64,000 nt of DNA. It comes from Vibrio tapetis subsp. quintayensis. Lineage in GTDB: Bacteria > Pseudomonadota > Gammaproteobacteria > Enterobacterales > Vibrionaceae. This document shows positions 1-8,455 of this stretch, in pieces (positions within the stretch are counted from its first letter, which is position 1; every line of letters begins with the position of its first letter). The notes under the pieces were generated by a model that was not told where the DNA came from, made no database searches, and was given only the letters and a program-made list of their open reading frames with translations. A program made the translations under genes and the position numbers. The stretch covers positions 124,001 through 188,000 of the forward strand of contig NZ_JAUFQV010000036.1 in NCBI RefSeq assembly GCF_030409945.1, read 5' to 3'.

Positions 1-109
1 TTAGAGTTTCTAACATAGGGCAAACCCTTCCTCCGTAGATACCAAACAGTGCGCCAGCGATGACATACAGTTTGATAGTTAACGAAGCGTCATAGTTGCT
101 CTGGTTCAT
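1..109 (-). CDS. Hypothetical membrane protein, 5' part only
   Basis: The first 36 codons of a minus-strand gene run off the left edge. The start (ATG, complement of 107-109) has a good Shine-Dalgarno, AAGGA, about seven bases upstream, which makes this a real gene start. The visible part begins MNQSNYDASLTIKLYVIAGA and continues with a hydrophobic Leu/Ile/Gly-rich stretch at about residues 12-25, so an N-terminal membrane segment or signal anchor is likely. I do not recognise the family and give no function. Confidence 0.55.
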   Translation of the reverse strand, partial: MNQSNYDASLTIKLYVIAGALFGIYGGRVCPMLETL

Positions 110-291
110 GGGACGTCCTTATTCTTATTATTACTATCCAAATAATAGTGTAGTGGAATTTCTGTACATTTTGATTGATACAAATTACGCCAGCCAAGCG
201 TACCTATAAAGACCGTCAATTGAAATGTTAAATTTCATGGCGATTGAATATATTGAGGGAAGGGGGAAAGGGCGCTTACATCAAGGGATAA

Positions 292-312
292 CCCCTAGCG
301 TTGGGCTAGGGG
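292..312. terminator. Perfect 8-bp hairpin, possible terminator
   Basis: CCCCTAGC and GCTAGGGG pair perfectly around a 5-base loop, just beyond the stop codon of the minus-strand gene at 320-619. No clear U-tract follows on the minus strand, so it may be a weak terminator or an mRNA 3' stabilising hairpin. Confidence 0.45.
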
Positions 313-319
313 CTAATAT

Positions 320-619
320 CTATTTTTTGAGCTTCATTTGAGCTTCAATTGCACTCGACTCAATGTCCGGATTGTTGGAAAGTTTAGATTTTGCCCAGTC
401 ATTTACGTGTTTAAGAATAGCGGCTACGGCATGTTCTTTATTCGGTGCTTCTTCATCGGCGACTTCTAAGGCTTGTTTGGGGTGTGATCCTGTCGCGTCT
501 TCAGCAATATGAAGCCAATCGGGGTGCCAGTAATAAGGTTGACCCGACGAAGTTGTCCAATTATGCACGCCGTTAGATTCGCCTTTGTATTCCAAATTTG
601 CAGCATCAATTTTTTTCAT
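320..619 (-). CDS. Hypothetical protein, 99 aa
   Basis: A small soluble acidic protein with no signal peptide or membrane segment. It begins MKKIDAANLEYKG and contains an aromatic stretch (QPYYWHPDWLH, about residues 27-37). The C-terminal half is rich in Ala, Glu and Lys and probably helical. A purine-rich GAGAGAG lies upstream of the ATG and a perfect hairpin follows the stop, so it looks like a single-gene unit. I do not recognise the family. Confidence 0.6.
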   Translation of the reverse strand: MKKIDAANLEYKGESNGVHNWTTSSGQPYYWHPDWLHIAEDATGSHPKQALEVADEEAPNKEHAVAAILKHVNDWAKSKLSNNPDIESSAIEAQMKLKK

Positions 620-845
620 TGTGACTCTCTCTGTTTTTTCTAATTTTTATACTAAGTCTTTAGTACTCTCGATAATTGGACTAGCGTTAACGTAAATTGG
701 TTTCATTTATATTTAGGTGAGCTAACTCTAGTTATCGATATAAATGTAACAAAGAAGTAATTTATAAAAGTGAGAAGGGTCTCATTATTGGTTATTTTAA
801 CGTCATTGCTGTCACGTTTTTGCTTGGATTAACCGTGTCAGATGT

Positions 846-875
846 AAAAAAAAGCCACCTCAGTGAGGTGGCTTT
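846..875 (-). terminator. Rho-independent terminator of asnS
   Basis: An 11-bp perfect stem (AAAGCCACCTC / GAGGTGGCTTT, 851-861 with 865-875) with a 3-base loop is followed on the minus strand by a run of U. It lies about 30 bases beyond the asnS stop. Confidence 0.9.
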
Positions 876-905
876 CATATGATGATCAGGTTAACGTTCT
901 AATAA

Positions 906-2306
906 TTAGAAGTTAGCGCTACGTGCTGCACGTGGGAAAGGAATTACGTCACGGATGTTAGCCATACCAGTTACGTAAGTGACCAGACGTTCAAAACCAA
1001 GACCGAAGCCAGCGTGAGGAACAGTACCATAGCGACGTAAGTCTAAGTACCAGCTCATGTGCTCAGGGTCGATGTTCATCTCTTCCATGCGTTTTTCAAG
1101 CAGGTCGATACGCTCTTCACGTTGAGCACCACCAATGATTTCACCAATGCCAGGGGCAAGAACGTCCATCGCTGCAACGGTTTTTCCATCTTCATTCATA
1201 CGCATGTAGAATGCTTTGATGTCTTTCGGGTAGTTTTTCACGACAACCGGTGCTTTGAAGTGCTCTTCAGCAAGGTAACGCTCGTGCTCAGAAGACATGT
1301 CGATACCCCATTCAACAGGGAATTCGAACTCTTTACCTGAATCGATAAGGATCTGGATAGCGTCAGTGTAATCAACTTGAGCAAAATCAGAATCAACGAA
1401 ATTCTCTAGGCGAGAAATCGCTTCTTTGTTAATGCGTTGAGCAAAGAACTCAAGATCGTCACGACGTTCTTCAAGAACCGCTTTAAAGACGTATTTAAGC
1501 ATGTCTTCAGCGAGTTTCGCTGCGTCATCAAGATCAGCGAACGCAATTTCCGGTTCAACCATCCAGAACTCAGCCAAATGACGGCTTGTGTTTGAGTTTT
1601 CAGCACGGAAAGTAGGGCCGAACGTGTACACTTTACTCAATGCACAAGCATAGGCTTCAGCATTCAATTGGCCAGAAACAGTCAGGAACGTTTCTTTGCC
1701 AAAGAAGTCTTTGTCGTAATCAACTTCACCAGCGTCTGTCATTGGTGTGTTAACCATGTCTAGAGTTGAGACACGGAACATTTCACCTGCGCCTTCTGCA
1801 TCAGATGCAGTAATAAGCGGAGCAGACATCCAGAAATAGCCTTGCTCATGGTAGAAACGGTGAATAGCTTGAGATAAGCAGTTACGAACACGGGCAACAG
1901 CACCGATTACGTTTGTGCGTGGGCGCAAGTGAGCGACTTCACGAAGATACTCAATTGAATGACGAGTTTTCGCCATTGGGTAGGTGTCTGGGTCTTCAAC
2001 TAAACCAACGACTTTAACTTCTGTAGCAGCAAGTTCGTAATCTTGGCCTTTAGCTGGTGATTCAACGATCTTGCCAGTTACCTCAACAGAGCAACCAGTG
2101 GTCAGTTTAAGAACTTCTTCCTGGTAATTATTCAACTCATTTGGGACCACGGCCTGAATCGGGTCGAAACAAGAGCCGTCATAAATGGCAAGGAAAGAGA
2201 TTCCAGCTTTGGAATCGCGACGTGAACGGATCCAACCGCGAACAGTTACTTCACTGTCTACCGCAAGTTTTCCGCTTAATACGTCTGTTACAGGCGCGTA
2301 AGTCAT
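906..2306 (-). CDS. asnS: Asparaginyl-tRNA synthetase
   Basis: AsnRS charges tRNA-Asn with asparagine in the cytoplasm. The 466-residue product has the N-terminal OB-fold anticodon-binding domain (EVTVRGWIRSRRDSKAGISF, about residues 18-37). The class II catalytic core follows, with FGPTFRAENSNTSRHLAEFW (motif 2 region) and GFGLGFERLV (motif 3) near the C-terminus. The length equals E. coli AsnS when the ATG at 2306 is used (MTYAPVTDVL). An in-frame ATG upstream would add nine residues and has no better ribosome site. A GGAG lies 12 bases before the chosen start. The gene is monocistronic with its own strong terminator. Confidence 0.97.
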   Translation of the reverse strand: MTYAPVTDVLSGKLAVDSEVTVRGWIRSRRDSKAGISFLAIYDGSCFDPIQAVVPNELNNYQEEVLKLTTGCSVEVTGKIVESPAKGQDYELAATEVKVVGLVEDPDTYPMAKTRHSIEYLREVAHLRPRTNVIGAVARVRNCLSQAIHRFYHEQGYFWMSAPLITASDAEGAGEMFRVSTLDMVNTPMTDAGEVDYDKDFFGKETFLTVSGQLNAEAYACALSKVYTFGPTFRAENSNTSRHLAEFWMVEPEIAFADLDDAAKLAEDMLKYVFKAVLEERRDDLEFFAQRINKEAISRLENFVDSDFAQVDYTDAIQILIDSGKEFEFPVEWGIDMSSEHERYLAEEHFKAPVVVKNYPKDIKAFYMRMNEDGKTVAAMDVLAPGIGEIIGGAQREERIDLLEKRMEEMNIDPEHMSWYLDLRRYGTVPHAGFGLGFERLVTYVTGMANIRDVIPFPRAARSANF

Positions 2307-2446
2307 GTTTGATATATTCTCCATTGAGGTCAAAATACAGCCGAACTGGAATCCAAATGAATCTATTGACTCAAGATGATTAAAAGTTCGTCTGGAAATT
2401 TTTTCTTTGATTTCAAACTGACATATTACCTGTCAAATATTTCGCT

Positions 2447-4066
2447 TCAACCTTTATTATTGTCTGGCAGGGTAAATTGCTTAAGTAATAGCTCTAGTTG
2501 CTCGGATGTATGCTCAAGATACATACAAATCTCTCGGGTCTGTCCCGCTGAATGCGAGGTTTTCTCTGCATGGGTAGTAATTGCTGAGATTTTGTCACTG
2601 ACATTGCCACTCACTTGCGTTTGTAAACCCACTTGATCTTGTACGCTGCTTGCGTGTGAATTTGCTTGCTGCATTTGCTCTGTTACTTGAGACAAAATAC
2701 TGGACAATTCATCAACCGATTGTGCGCGAATGTGCGCTTGTTGGCATACACTGTCAACAGCGGTCATAGATTGGCTACTCCCGTTTTGCAGCTGTTCGAT
2801 GATTGACTGAATGCTACCCGTTGCTTCTTGGGTTCGGCTGGCCAGTTGACGAACTTCATCGGCGACCACAGCAAAGCCGCGACCATTCTCTCCAGCGCGA
2901 GCTGCTTCGATTGCCGCGTTTAATGCCAGCAGGTTGGTTTGCTCAGCAACGCTTTTGATAACCGCTAAAATGGTGGTGACTTGGTCGGTTTGGTTATTGA
3001 GTTCACCAATTTGAGTTTTTACTGATTCAATATCAGAGACCAGCGACTGAATATCTTGGCTAGCCTGATGAGCGGTCGTTGCACTGTTTCTAGCGGTATC
3101 GGTTGTCTCTGTGATTAACCCTGAGGCATCTCGGGTTGCTTGCTCGATATTTTGTTGCTGTTGCTGAAGCTCTAACATGTTGTGCCTAACATCGGCGCTT
3201 TCATCCAATTGGTTGGTCGTGGCTTGTTCGGTTGCCTTGGCGACATCTGTTAATTCCGTTGCAGCCATAGCAAGAGAGTGCGATGTCTTTTGAACCTGCG
3301 TCATGCCGTTTGAAACACTTTCTAGCAAAGAATTAATATCGCTGGTTAACTGACCAACCTCGTCTCTACGAGTTGAGTTGAGCCTTAAAGTTAAGTTGCG
3401 GTTTTGACTGACTTCCCTCATAAAAATAGAAGTCTGCTTAAGTGGCTTAATGATAATTTTACGAATAACAAACAAAGCGGCAACAAAGCCAATACCCGCA
3501 ATGATGGTCATTATCGCAATAGCAATAAACGTTCTTTGGCTTATCATCGAATTAACGCTATTCAGATTATATTCCAAACGAATAACACCAAGTACCTCGC
3601 CATCGGTTGCCATATGACATGCAATACAGTTTGTTCCACGGTAGTTCTCGCTGGCTTTCATGGGAAGCGCGACGACTAAACCTTTCCCCCATTCTGCTTT
3701 GAATGGTTCAATGATGGTTTCACCGTTTAGTGCTCGCTTGTCTATGTCATCTTGGGCGGATTGGCCCTCACTGCCTGTGCCGTATAGCTTATTGACGGTT
3801 TCTGAACGTATGACTCGAACTTCTTCTATGCCACCTTGAGCGAGTGCTTTTTGACGTAAGGTTTCTTTTTGCGACATGGTTCCTGTCAGCATCATCATAT
3901 TCAAGCTGTCGAAGTAGTTACTGGCTTTGTCATGCAACTGCTCACTTAGTACGGAGTTAAGTAAGTTACGTTGTTGGTAGTACTGATATCCGGTAGATGA
4001 GGCTAAAACGAGCGTAAAAACCGCTACCAGAGTAATAAGAAGCTTTGATGTAATTGATAGGTTCAT
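2447..4066 (-). CDS. Methyl-accepting chemotaxis protein with periplasmic c-type haem motif
   Basis: Transmembrane chemoreceptor of 539 residues. TM1 is at about 8-24, a periplasmic sensor at 25-180, TM2 at about 181-204, HAMP at about 205-255, and the cytoplasmic signalling domain follows. The conserved hairpin tip (IAEQTNLLALNAAIEAARAGENGRGFAVVADEVRQLA) spans about 372-409. The sensor carries CIACH at 147-151 (coding bases 3614-3628), a CXXCH motif for covalent haem attachment. It also resembles the Tll0287/DUF3365-type haem sensors, by recollection of that family. This suggests redox, oxygen or NO sensing. There is no C-terminal CheR/CheB-tethering pentapeptide. Expected partners (CheA/CheW and the cytochrome c maturation system) are not in the window. 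No terminator is obvious after the stop. Confidence 0.92.
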   Translation of the reverse strand: MNLSITSKLLITLVAVFTLVLASSTGYQYYQQRNLLNSVLSEQLHDKASNYFDSLNMMMLTGTMSQKETLRQKALAQGGIEEVRVIRSETVNKLYGTGSEGQSAQDDIDKRALNGETIIEPFKAEWGKGLVVALPMKASENYRGTNCIACHMATDGEVLGVIRLEYNLNSVNSMISQRTFIAIAIMTIIAGIGFVAALFVIRKIIIKPLKQTSIFMREVSQNRNLTLRLNSTRRDEVGQLTSDINSLLESVSNGMTQVQKTSHSLAMAATELTDVAKATEQATTNQLDESADVRHNMLELQQQQQNIEQATRDASGLITETTDTARNSATTAHQASQDIQSLVSDIESVKTQIGELNNQTDQVTTILAVIKSVAEQTNLLALNAAIEAARAGENGRGFAVVADEVRQLASRTQEATGSIQSIIEQLQNGSSQSMTAVDSVCQQAHIRAQSVDELSSILSQVTEQMQQANSHASSVQDQVGLQTQVSGNVSDKISAITTHAEKTSHSAGQTREICMYLEHTSEQLELLLKQFTLPDNNKG

Positions 4067-4352
4067 ACGATACTAAATAAGAATGATTAGACATTGTTAA
4101 TAATAAGTTATAAAACCTTGTTTTTTGTGTTTTTATTACGGATGTGTGATTGTGAACACGCACAAACTAAATGACCTGTGATGCGAACGCTATTTGCACC
4201 ATCGAATTCTTCGTGTTGAGCTTTAAATGAATGAGGGCTGTTTTGTTGAGTAGGATTGTCTGTGACTTAATCGGCAACAAGGCTTGAGTATTGGATTGCT
4301 TTTCAGTAGCATCGCGGCTTCGAGGTATTTTTGCGTTTTTTAGAGACAGATT

Positions 4353-4715
4353 ATGACGACTGAGTTATACAAAGAATTTATGTTTGAAGCGGCCCACCAC
4401 TTACCACATGTACCTGAAGGTCATAAGTGTGGTCGTTTACATGGACACTCTTTTTTAGTGCGTCTTTTCGTAGAAGGTGAAGTCGACGAACACACTGGTT
4501 GGGTGATTGACTTTTCTGAAATTAAAGCAGCATTCAAACCTATCTACGATCGCTTAGATCACTATTACCTGAACGACATTCCAGGGTTAGAAAATCCAAC
4601 CAGTGAAGTGCTGGCAAAGTGGATCTGGAATGAACTAAAGCCTGCATTACCGCTGCTTAGTAAAATTGAGATAAAAGAAACGTGTACTGCTGGATGTATC
4701 TACCGAGGTCAGTAG
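4353..4715 (+). CDS. queD: 6-carboxy-5,6,7,8-tetrahydropterin synthase QueD
   Basis: QueD converts 7,8-dihydroneopterin triphosphate to 6-carboxytetrahydropterin in the queuosine/preQ1 pathway. The 120-residue protein closely follows E. coli QueD. Zn ligands are H15, H30 and H32 (EAAHH and GRLHGH), the catalytic cysteine is C26 (GHKCGRLHGH), and WVIDFSEIK and the C-terminal KETCTAGCIYRG are conserved. The gene stands alone between a divergent chemoreceptor gene and a convergent acetyltransferase gene and ends in a strong hairpin. I saw no preQ1 riboswitch in its leader. Confidence 0.96.
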   Translation: MTTELYKEFMFEAAHHLPHVPEGHKCGRLHGHSFLVRLFVEGEVDEHTGWVIDFSEIKAAFKPIYDRLDHYYLNDIPGLENPTSEVLAKWIWNELKPALPLLSKIEIKETCTAGCIYRGQ

Positions 4716-4764
4716 TCAAATAGCACTGATTAGCGCCGATTTATATTGATTGCTAACGTTGTGG

Positions 4765-4806
4765 TAAAAAATCCCGAGTCAACCATGGTTGCTCGGGATT
4801 TTTTGT
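4765..4806. terminator. Bidirectional terminator between queD and the GNAT gene
   Basis: AAAAAATCCCGAG pairs with CTCGGGATTTTTT around an inner CAACC/GGTTG stem with one bulged T. A-runs and T-runs flank it on both strands, and it lies between convergent genes. Confidence 0.88.
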
Positions 4807-4813
4807 ATCGGTG

Positions 4814-5290
4814 TTATGGGGCAACAACGATATAGCGAAGAATTCGAATTTGATTAGAGTCATCATCAAAGAACATTTTCTTCGTATCTTCAAAACCTGA
4901 ATCGGTAAAGCATTTGTATGCGGCGTCGTTTTTCTTATCTACCATCACGCATACTGACCCGACGTCGGGGTAACTTGAATACAGGTACTGTTGAAGCCGT
5001 TTTATGGCTGCTTTACCGTACCCATTCTTTTGATGGCGTTGATCTATGATGAAGTTCTTAAGGCCGATTTCGTGATTCTTAACGAAGGTGTATTTCTTTT
5101 CGAAACCAAAATCCAAGGCGAAAAAGCCCACGTATTTTGCATCATGAGTAATCGCATAGATAACGTCTTCGTTTGAGCGATTTTCGTATAAATGATCGAA
5201 TGTCGTGACGTAGCCTTTTTGTTCTACGCTGACATTGAGTTCGATAAGGGATGAGAAGTACTTAATTTTTGCTTTTTTAATTGCGATCAT
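4814..5290 (-). CDS. GNAT-family N-acetyltransferase
   Basis: A 158-residue single-domain acetyltransferase. The acetyl-CoA loop signature QRHQKNGYGKAA (about residues 83-94) matches GNAT motif A (Q/R-x-x-G-x-G/A). The C-terminal part (KKNDAAYKCFTDSGFEDTKK) matches the motif B helix-turn typical of N- and polyamine acetyltransferases. The overall pattern recalls small spermidine/spermine acetyltransferases, but the substrate cannot be told. The ATG lies only about 10 bases from the sdaA terminator and has a weak ribosome site. The coding sequence is AT- and Lys-rich compared with its neighbours, which is compatible with later acquisition. Confidence 0.8.
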   Translation of the reverse strand: MIAIKKAKIKYFSSLIELNVSVEQKGYVTTFDHLYENRSNEDVIYAITHDAKYVGFFALDFGFEKKYTFVKNHEIGLKNFIIDQRHQKNGYGKAAIKRLQQYLYSSYPDVGSVCVMVDKKNDAAYKCFTDSGFEDTKKMFFDDDSNQIRILRYIVVAP

Positions 5291-5300
5291 ATTTAACCAT

Positions 5301-5327
5301 AAAAAAAGGCATGGAGAGCCATGCCTT
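5301..5327 (-). terminator. Rho-independent terminator of the sdaC-sdaA operon
   Basis: AAGGCATGG / CCATGCCTT (5306-5314 with 5319-5327), 4-base loop, followed on the minus strand by seven U. It is 78 bases downstream of the sdaA stop. Confidence 0.9.
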
Positions 5328-5404
5328 AATTGTATACCGTACTTGTGAAATTGCGCGACTAAGATCGCATCAATCTAGCAATTTAATTAATTAACTCAAG
5401 TTAA

Positions 5405-6766
5405 TTAGCAAACCACTTTGATGGCGAGACCACCCTGAGAGGTTTCACGGTACTTAGCGTTCATGTCTTTACCTGTTTCAAGCATCGTCTCAATGACTTT
5501 ATCAAGAGATACACGTGGATCAGATGAACGGCGCATCGCCATACGAGTAGCATTAATCGCTTTCACTGCGGCGATGCCATTACGTTCGATACACGGCACT
5601 TGAACCTGACCGGCAACTGGATCGCAAGTAAGGCCTAAGTTATGTTCCATACCAATTTCTGCAGCCATACATACTTGCTCTGGGCTTCCACCCATTAGCT
5701 CAGCAAGACCAGCAGCAGCCATAGAACACGCAACGCCCACTTCGCCCTGACAACCGACTTCAGCACCAGAGATAGAAGCGTTACGCTTATAAAGACCACC
5801 AATTGCACCAGAAGCTGCAAAGTAGCGAATGTAGTCTTTTTCGGTCACAGTTTGAATAAACTTATCGTAGTAAGCCAAAACAGCAGGGATGATGCCACAT
5901 GCGCCATTAGTAGGGGCTGTAACTACGCGGCCGCCTGCCGCATTTTCTTCGTTTACAGCGAAGGCATACATGTTGACCCAATCAACAACGGTCATTGGAT
6001 CGTTGCTTGTTTTCTCTGAAGTGAGTAGTTGTTGGCGAAGTGCTGAAGCACGACGAGGTACACGTAGCGGGCCCGGTAGAATACCTTCAGTATTCATGCC
6101 ACGATCCATGCATTCGCGCATTGTTTTCCAAATGTTAGCAAAGTAAGTACGAGACTCTTCTTCTGAATGAAGTGATTTTTGGTTTTCCATCACTAATGCG
6201 CTGATCGATAAACCACTTTGCTTACATTGATTGACTAGCTCTTCAGCCGTAGTAAATTCATAAGGTGCTTTAATCGGGTTTTCTTGCTCTTTGCCGAAGT
6301 TTTCTTCGTCAACGATGAAACCACCACCAATAGAATAGTAAGTTTTTGAGTAGGCAACTTCGTCATCAATCCAAGCATGGATGCTCATGCCGTTTTCATG
6401 TAATGATAGATTGGTTTTATGGAAGTTCATCCCACTATCTTTAGGGAATGAGACAGTATGACAGTGCATACCAACAGGTAGACGTTCCGTTTCTTCAACA
6501 CGGGCAATAAAAGCCGCGATAGAGTCGATATCAACCTTCTCAGGGGTGTTGCCAGCAAGACCCATGATGATTGCAATATCTGTGTGGTGACCTTTCCCTG
6601 TCAGTGATAGTGATCCATATACGTCCACGGTGATTTTAGTGATGTCGCGCAATTTTCCCATTGAACGTAGGTCATCAATAAATTCTTTACCCGCTTTCAT
6701 TGGTCCAACAGTATGAGAGCTCGATGGACCAACACCGATTTTATAGATATCAAAAACACTAATCAT
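5405..6766 (-). CDS. sdaA: L-serine ammonia-lyase (L-serine deaminase)
   Basis: Iron-sulfur L-serine dehydratase that converts serine to pyruvate and ammonia. The 453-residue product begins MISVFDIYKIGVGPSSSHTVGPMKAG, the hallmark N-terminus of SdaA/SdaB. The cluster-binding cysteines lie in TNGACGIIPAV, VGCQGEVGVACSMAAAG and GLTCDPVAGQVQVPCIERN. The start at 6766 has GAGG eight bases upstream; a longer in-frame start would add ten non-conserved residues. It is the second gene after the serine transporter sdaC, with an intercistronic hairpin that may lower its expression. E. coli likewise has pabB-nudL next to sdaA. Confidence 0.96.
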   Translation of the reverse strand: MISVFDIYKIGVGPSSSHTVGPMKAGKEFIDDLRSMGKLRDITKITVDVYGSLSLTGKGHHTDIAIIMGLAGNTPEKVDIDSIAAFIARVEETERLPVGMHCHTVSFPKDSGMNFHKTNLSLHENGMSIHAWIDDEVAYSKTYYSIGGGFIVDEENFGKEQENPIKAPYEFTTAEELVNQCKQSGLSISALVMENQKSLHSEEESRTYFANIWKTMRECMDRGMNTEGILPGPLRVPRRASALRQQLLTSEKTSNDPMTVVDWVNMYAFAVNEENAAGGRVVTAPTNGACGIIPAVLAYYDKFIQTVTEKDYIRYFAASGAIGGLYKRNASISGAEVGCQGEVGVACSMAAAGLAELMGGSPEQVCMAAEIGMEHNLGLTCDPVAGQVQVPCIERNGIAAVKAINATRMAMRRSSDPRVSLDKVIETMLETGKDMNAKYRETSQGGLAIKVVC

Positions 6767-6778
6767 AGCGATTACCTC

Positions 6779-6813
6779 AAAAAGAGAGCCTCCCAAGGGG
6801 AGTAGGGAGGCTC
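6779..6813 (-). terminator. Intercistronic hairpin with U-run between sdaC and sdaA
   Basis: GAGCCTCCC / GGGAGGCTC (6786-6794 with 6805-6813) with a 10-base loop is followed on the minus strand by TCTTTTT, then the sdaA ribosome site. It looks like an attenuating terminator inside the operon, letting only part of the sdaC transcripts reach sdaA. Confidence 0.75.
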
Positions 6814-6887
6814 ATTTATTATCATTATATTTTTTACTTAATCTCGCAATATAAGGTGAGAGTCATCTTATAGAGAATTGATTGAGA

Positions 6888-8144
6888 TTAAAGAGCGCCG
6901 TAGATTACAGAACTAATTGATGCAAGACCACAAATTGCTGTGAAAACTTGCACAAACGTTGATGTTTTGTATTTCGCCATTGCTGGTACTTTTTGCATTG
7001 CAAATACTGGCATTAGGAACAAGATAGCTGCAATCATTGGTGCACCCATTGTTTCAATCATGCCTAGAATCGACGGATTTACAATTGCGACAATCCATGT
7101 AGTGACAACGATGAATACTAGCGAACCTTTTTCTACCGTTTTAACTGGCTTAGACGTTTTAGTTTTAATCAGACCAACTAAACCTTCATGTGCACCTAGG
7201 AAGTGACCGAAGTAGCTTGATGTGATTGCTGCAAACGCGACAACAGGACCAAGAATCGAAATTAGTGGAGATTCATGAACGTTCGCAAGGTAAGAAAGAA
7301 CACTGATGTTTTGTTCTTGAGCCATTGCTAGTTGAGCCGGAGATAAAGACAGAACAACAGAGAATACGAAGAACATTACAAATGTCATTAGCATCATTGC
7401 TGCGCCACCAGTGATCATGTCAGTTTTTTGAACTGCATCGTCACCATATTTAAGGCGTTGTTCTTTAGTAAACTGGCTGATTACTGGGCTGTGGTTGAAA
7501 GAAAACACAATGATAGGAATTGCTAACCAAATGATAGAAGGCATAGTGCTCCAATCAGGGCTAACAGACATCATTGACGTGTTCCACTCAGGGATTAGGT
7601 AGAAAGAAAGTGCAAGCAAAATGAACACTAATGGGTAAACCATTACTGACGTTGCTTTAAGCATCAGTTCTTTACCGAATACAACACCACCGGTCATCAG
7701 CATGATTAGCGCGCCAGATAGAATTGGGCGAGGAATCGATGCAAAACCCAGCTGATTCACCATAAAGGAGTCAACCGTGTTTGTAATACCAACACCGTAG
7801 ATAAGTACGATAGGGTAGATAGCAAAGAAGTAAGCGAAAGTGATGATGTTTGCACCAGTTTTACCGAAATGCTCTTCTACAGTGTCTGTGATATCAGAAT
7901 TTGGGTTTTTAGATGACAGTACGAAACGTGCTAAACTTTTATGCGCGAACCATGTCATTGGAGCTGCAATTAATGCAAGTATAACTAATGGCCAAAAGCC
8001 ACCAGCACCCGCTTTAATTGGAAGGAAAAGTACACCAGCACCTACAGCGGTACCGAAAAGTGAAAGTGCCCAAGTGAAGTCTTTATAAGTCCACTTAGAG
8101 TTTGTTGCTTTGGCGTTATTCGCCGTAGTAACAGTTGATTGCAT
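6888..8144 (-). CDS. sdaC: Serine/proton symporter SdaC (HAAAP family)
   Basis: Inner-membrane amino acid permease of the HAAAP family, importing L-serine with H+. The product is about 418 residues with roughly eleven hydrophobic segments. It begins, after a short polar tail, with the conserved GTAVGAGVLFLPIKAGAGG region. The start at 8144 (MQSTVTTANN) has GAGAA upstream and fits the family N-terminus; an in-frame ATG 18 codons earlier adds a Cys-rich tail with no support. Co-transcribed with sdaA, it forms an uptake-plus-deamination unit feeding serine into pyruvate. About 310 bases of upstream leader separate it from nudL. Confidence 0.94.
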   Translation of the reverse strand: MQSTVTTANNAKATNSKWTYKDFTWALSLFGTAVGAGVLFLPIKAGAGGFWPLVILALIAAPMTWFAHKSLARFVLSSKNPNSDITDTVEEHFGKTGANIITFAYFFAIYPIVLIYGVGITNTVDSFMVNQLGFASIPRPILSGALIMLMTGGVVFGKELMLKATSVMVYPLVFILLALSFYLIPEWNTSMMSVSPDWSTMPSIIWLAIPIIVFSFNHSPVISQFTKEQRLKYGDDAVQKTDMITGGAAMMLMTFVMFFVFSVVLSLSPAQLAMAQEQNISVLSYLANVHESPLISILGPVVAFAAITSSYFGHFLGAHEGLVGLIKTKTSKPVKTVEKGSLVFIVVTTWIVAIVNPSILGMIETMGAPMIAAILFLMPVFAMQKVPAMAKYKTSTFVQVFTAICGLASISSVIYGAL

Positions 8145-8455
8145 AGTAATATTCTCGTGTAATTTATGGGAACAGGAATTACAAGGCGTATTTTCCATCT
8201 TTTTGATAGTAATGTCAGTCTCTAGATCAATAAAAACGCACCCTTTCGAGAATTAGTTCTATAAAAGAGAAGACTGTCACGTATATTGCGTGCCACTGAT
8301 GAGTTAAACTTTGTTTTGGCATTAGTTTTTCTAATGTTGTGATTTATGTGTTACAAGAATATTTCATATCGCAGGCATTATTAACAAAGGGTTTTCGTCT
8401 TCTTGTGATAGTGAGTGTATAAGAGGGAGGCGTTGATTTTAATGAATTCAATTTG

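Noticed and set aside
1059..1340. Long open frame antisense to asnS on the plus strand
   Set aside because: Its frame mirrors the conserved asnS sequence, has no ribosome site and no recognisable protein; a shadow of asnS. The same holds for similar frames opposite hrpA, sdaA and the Hsp70 genes.
4067..4352. Possible preQ1 riboswitch in front of queD, and a sigma-28 promoter for the chemoreceptor gene
   Set aside because: No preQ1 pseudoknot pattern is visible. For sigma-28 only a GCCGATTAA-like -10 (near 4265-4273, minus strand) is seen without a matching -35.
8199..8455. CRP site upstream of sdaC
   Set aside because: Only one half-site-like TGTGA (near 8405) is visible; the second half does not match.
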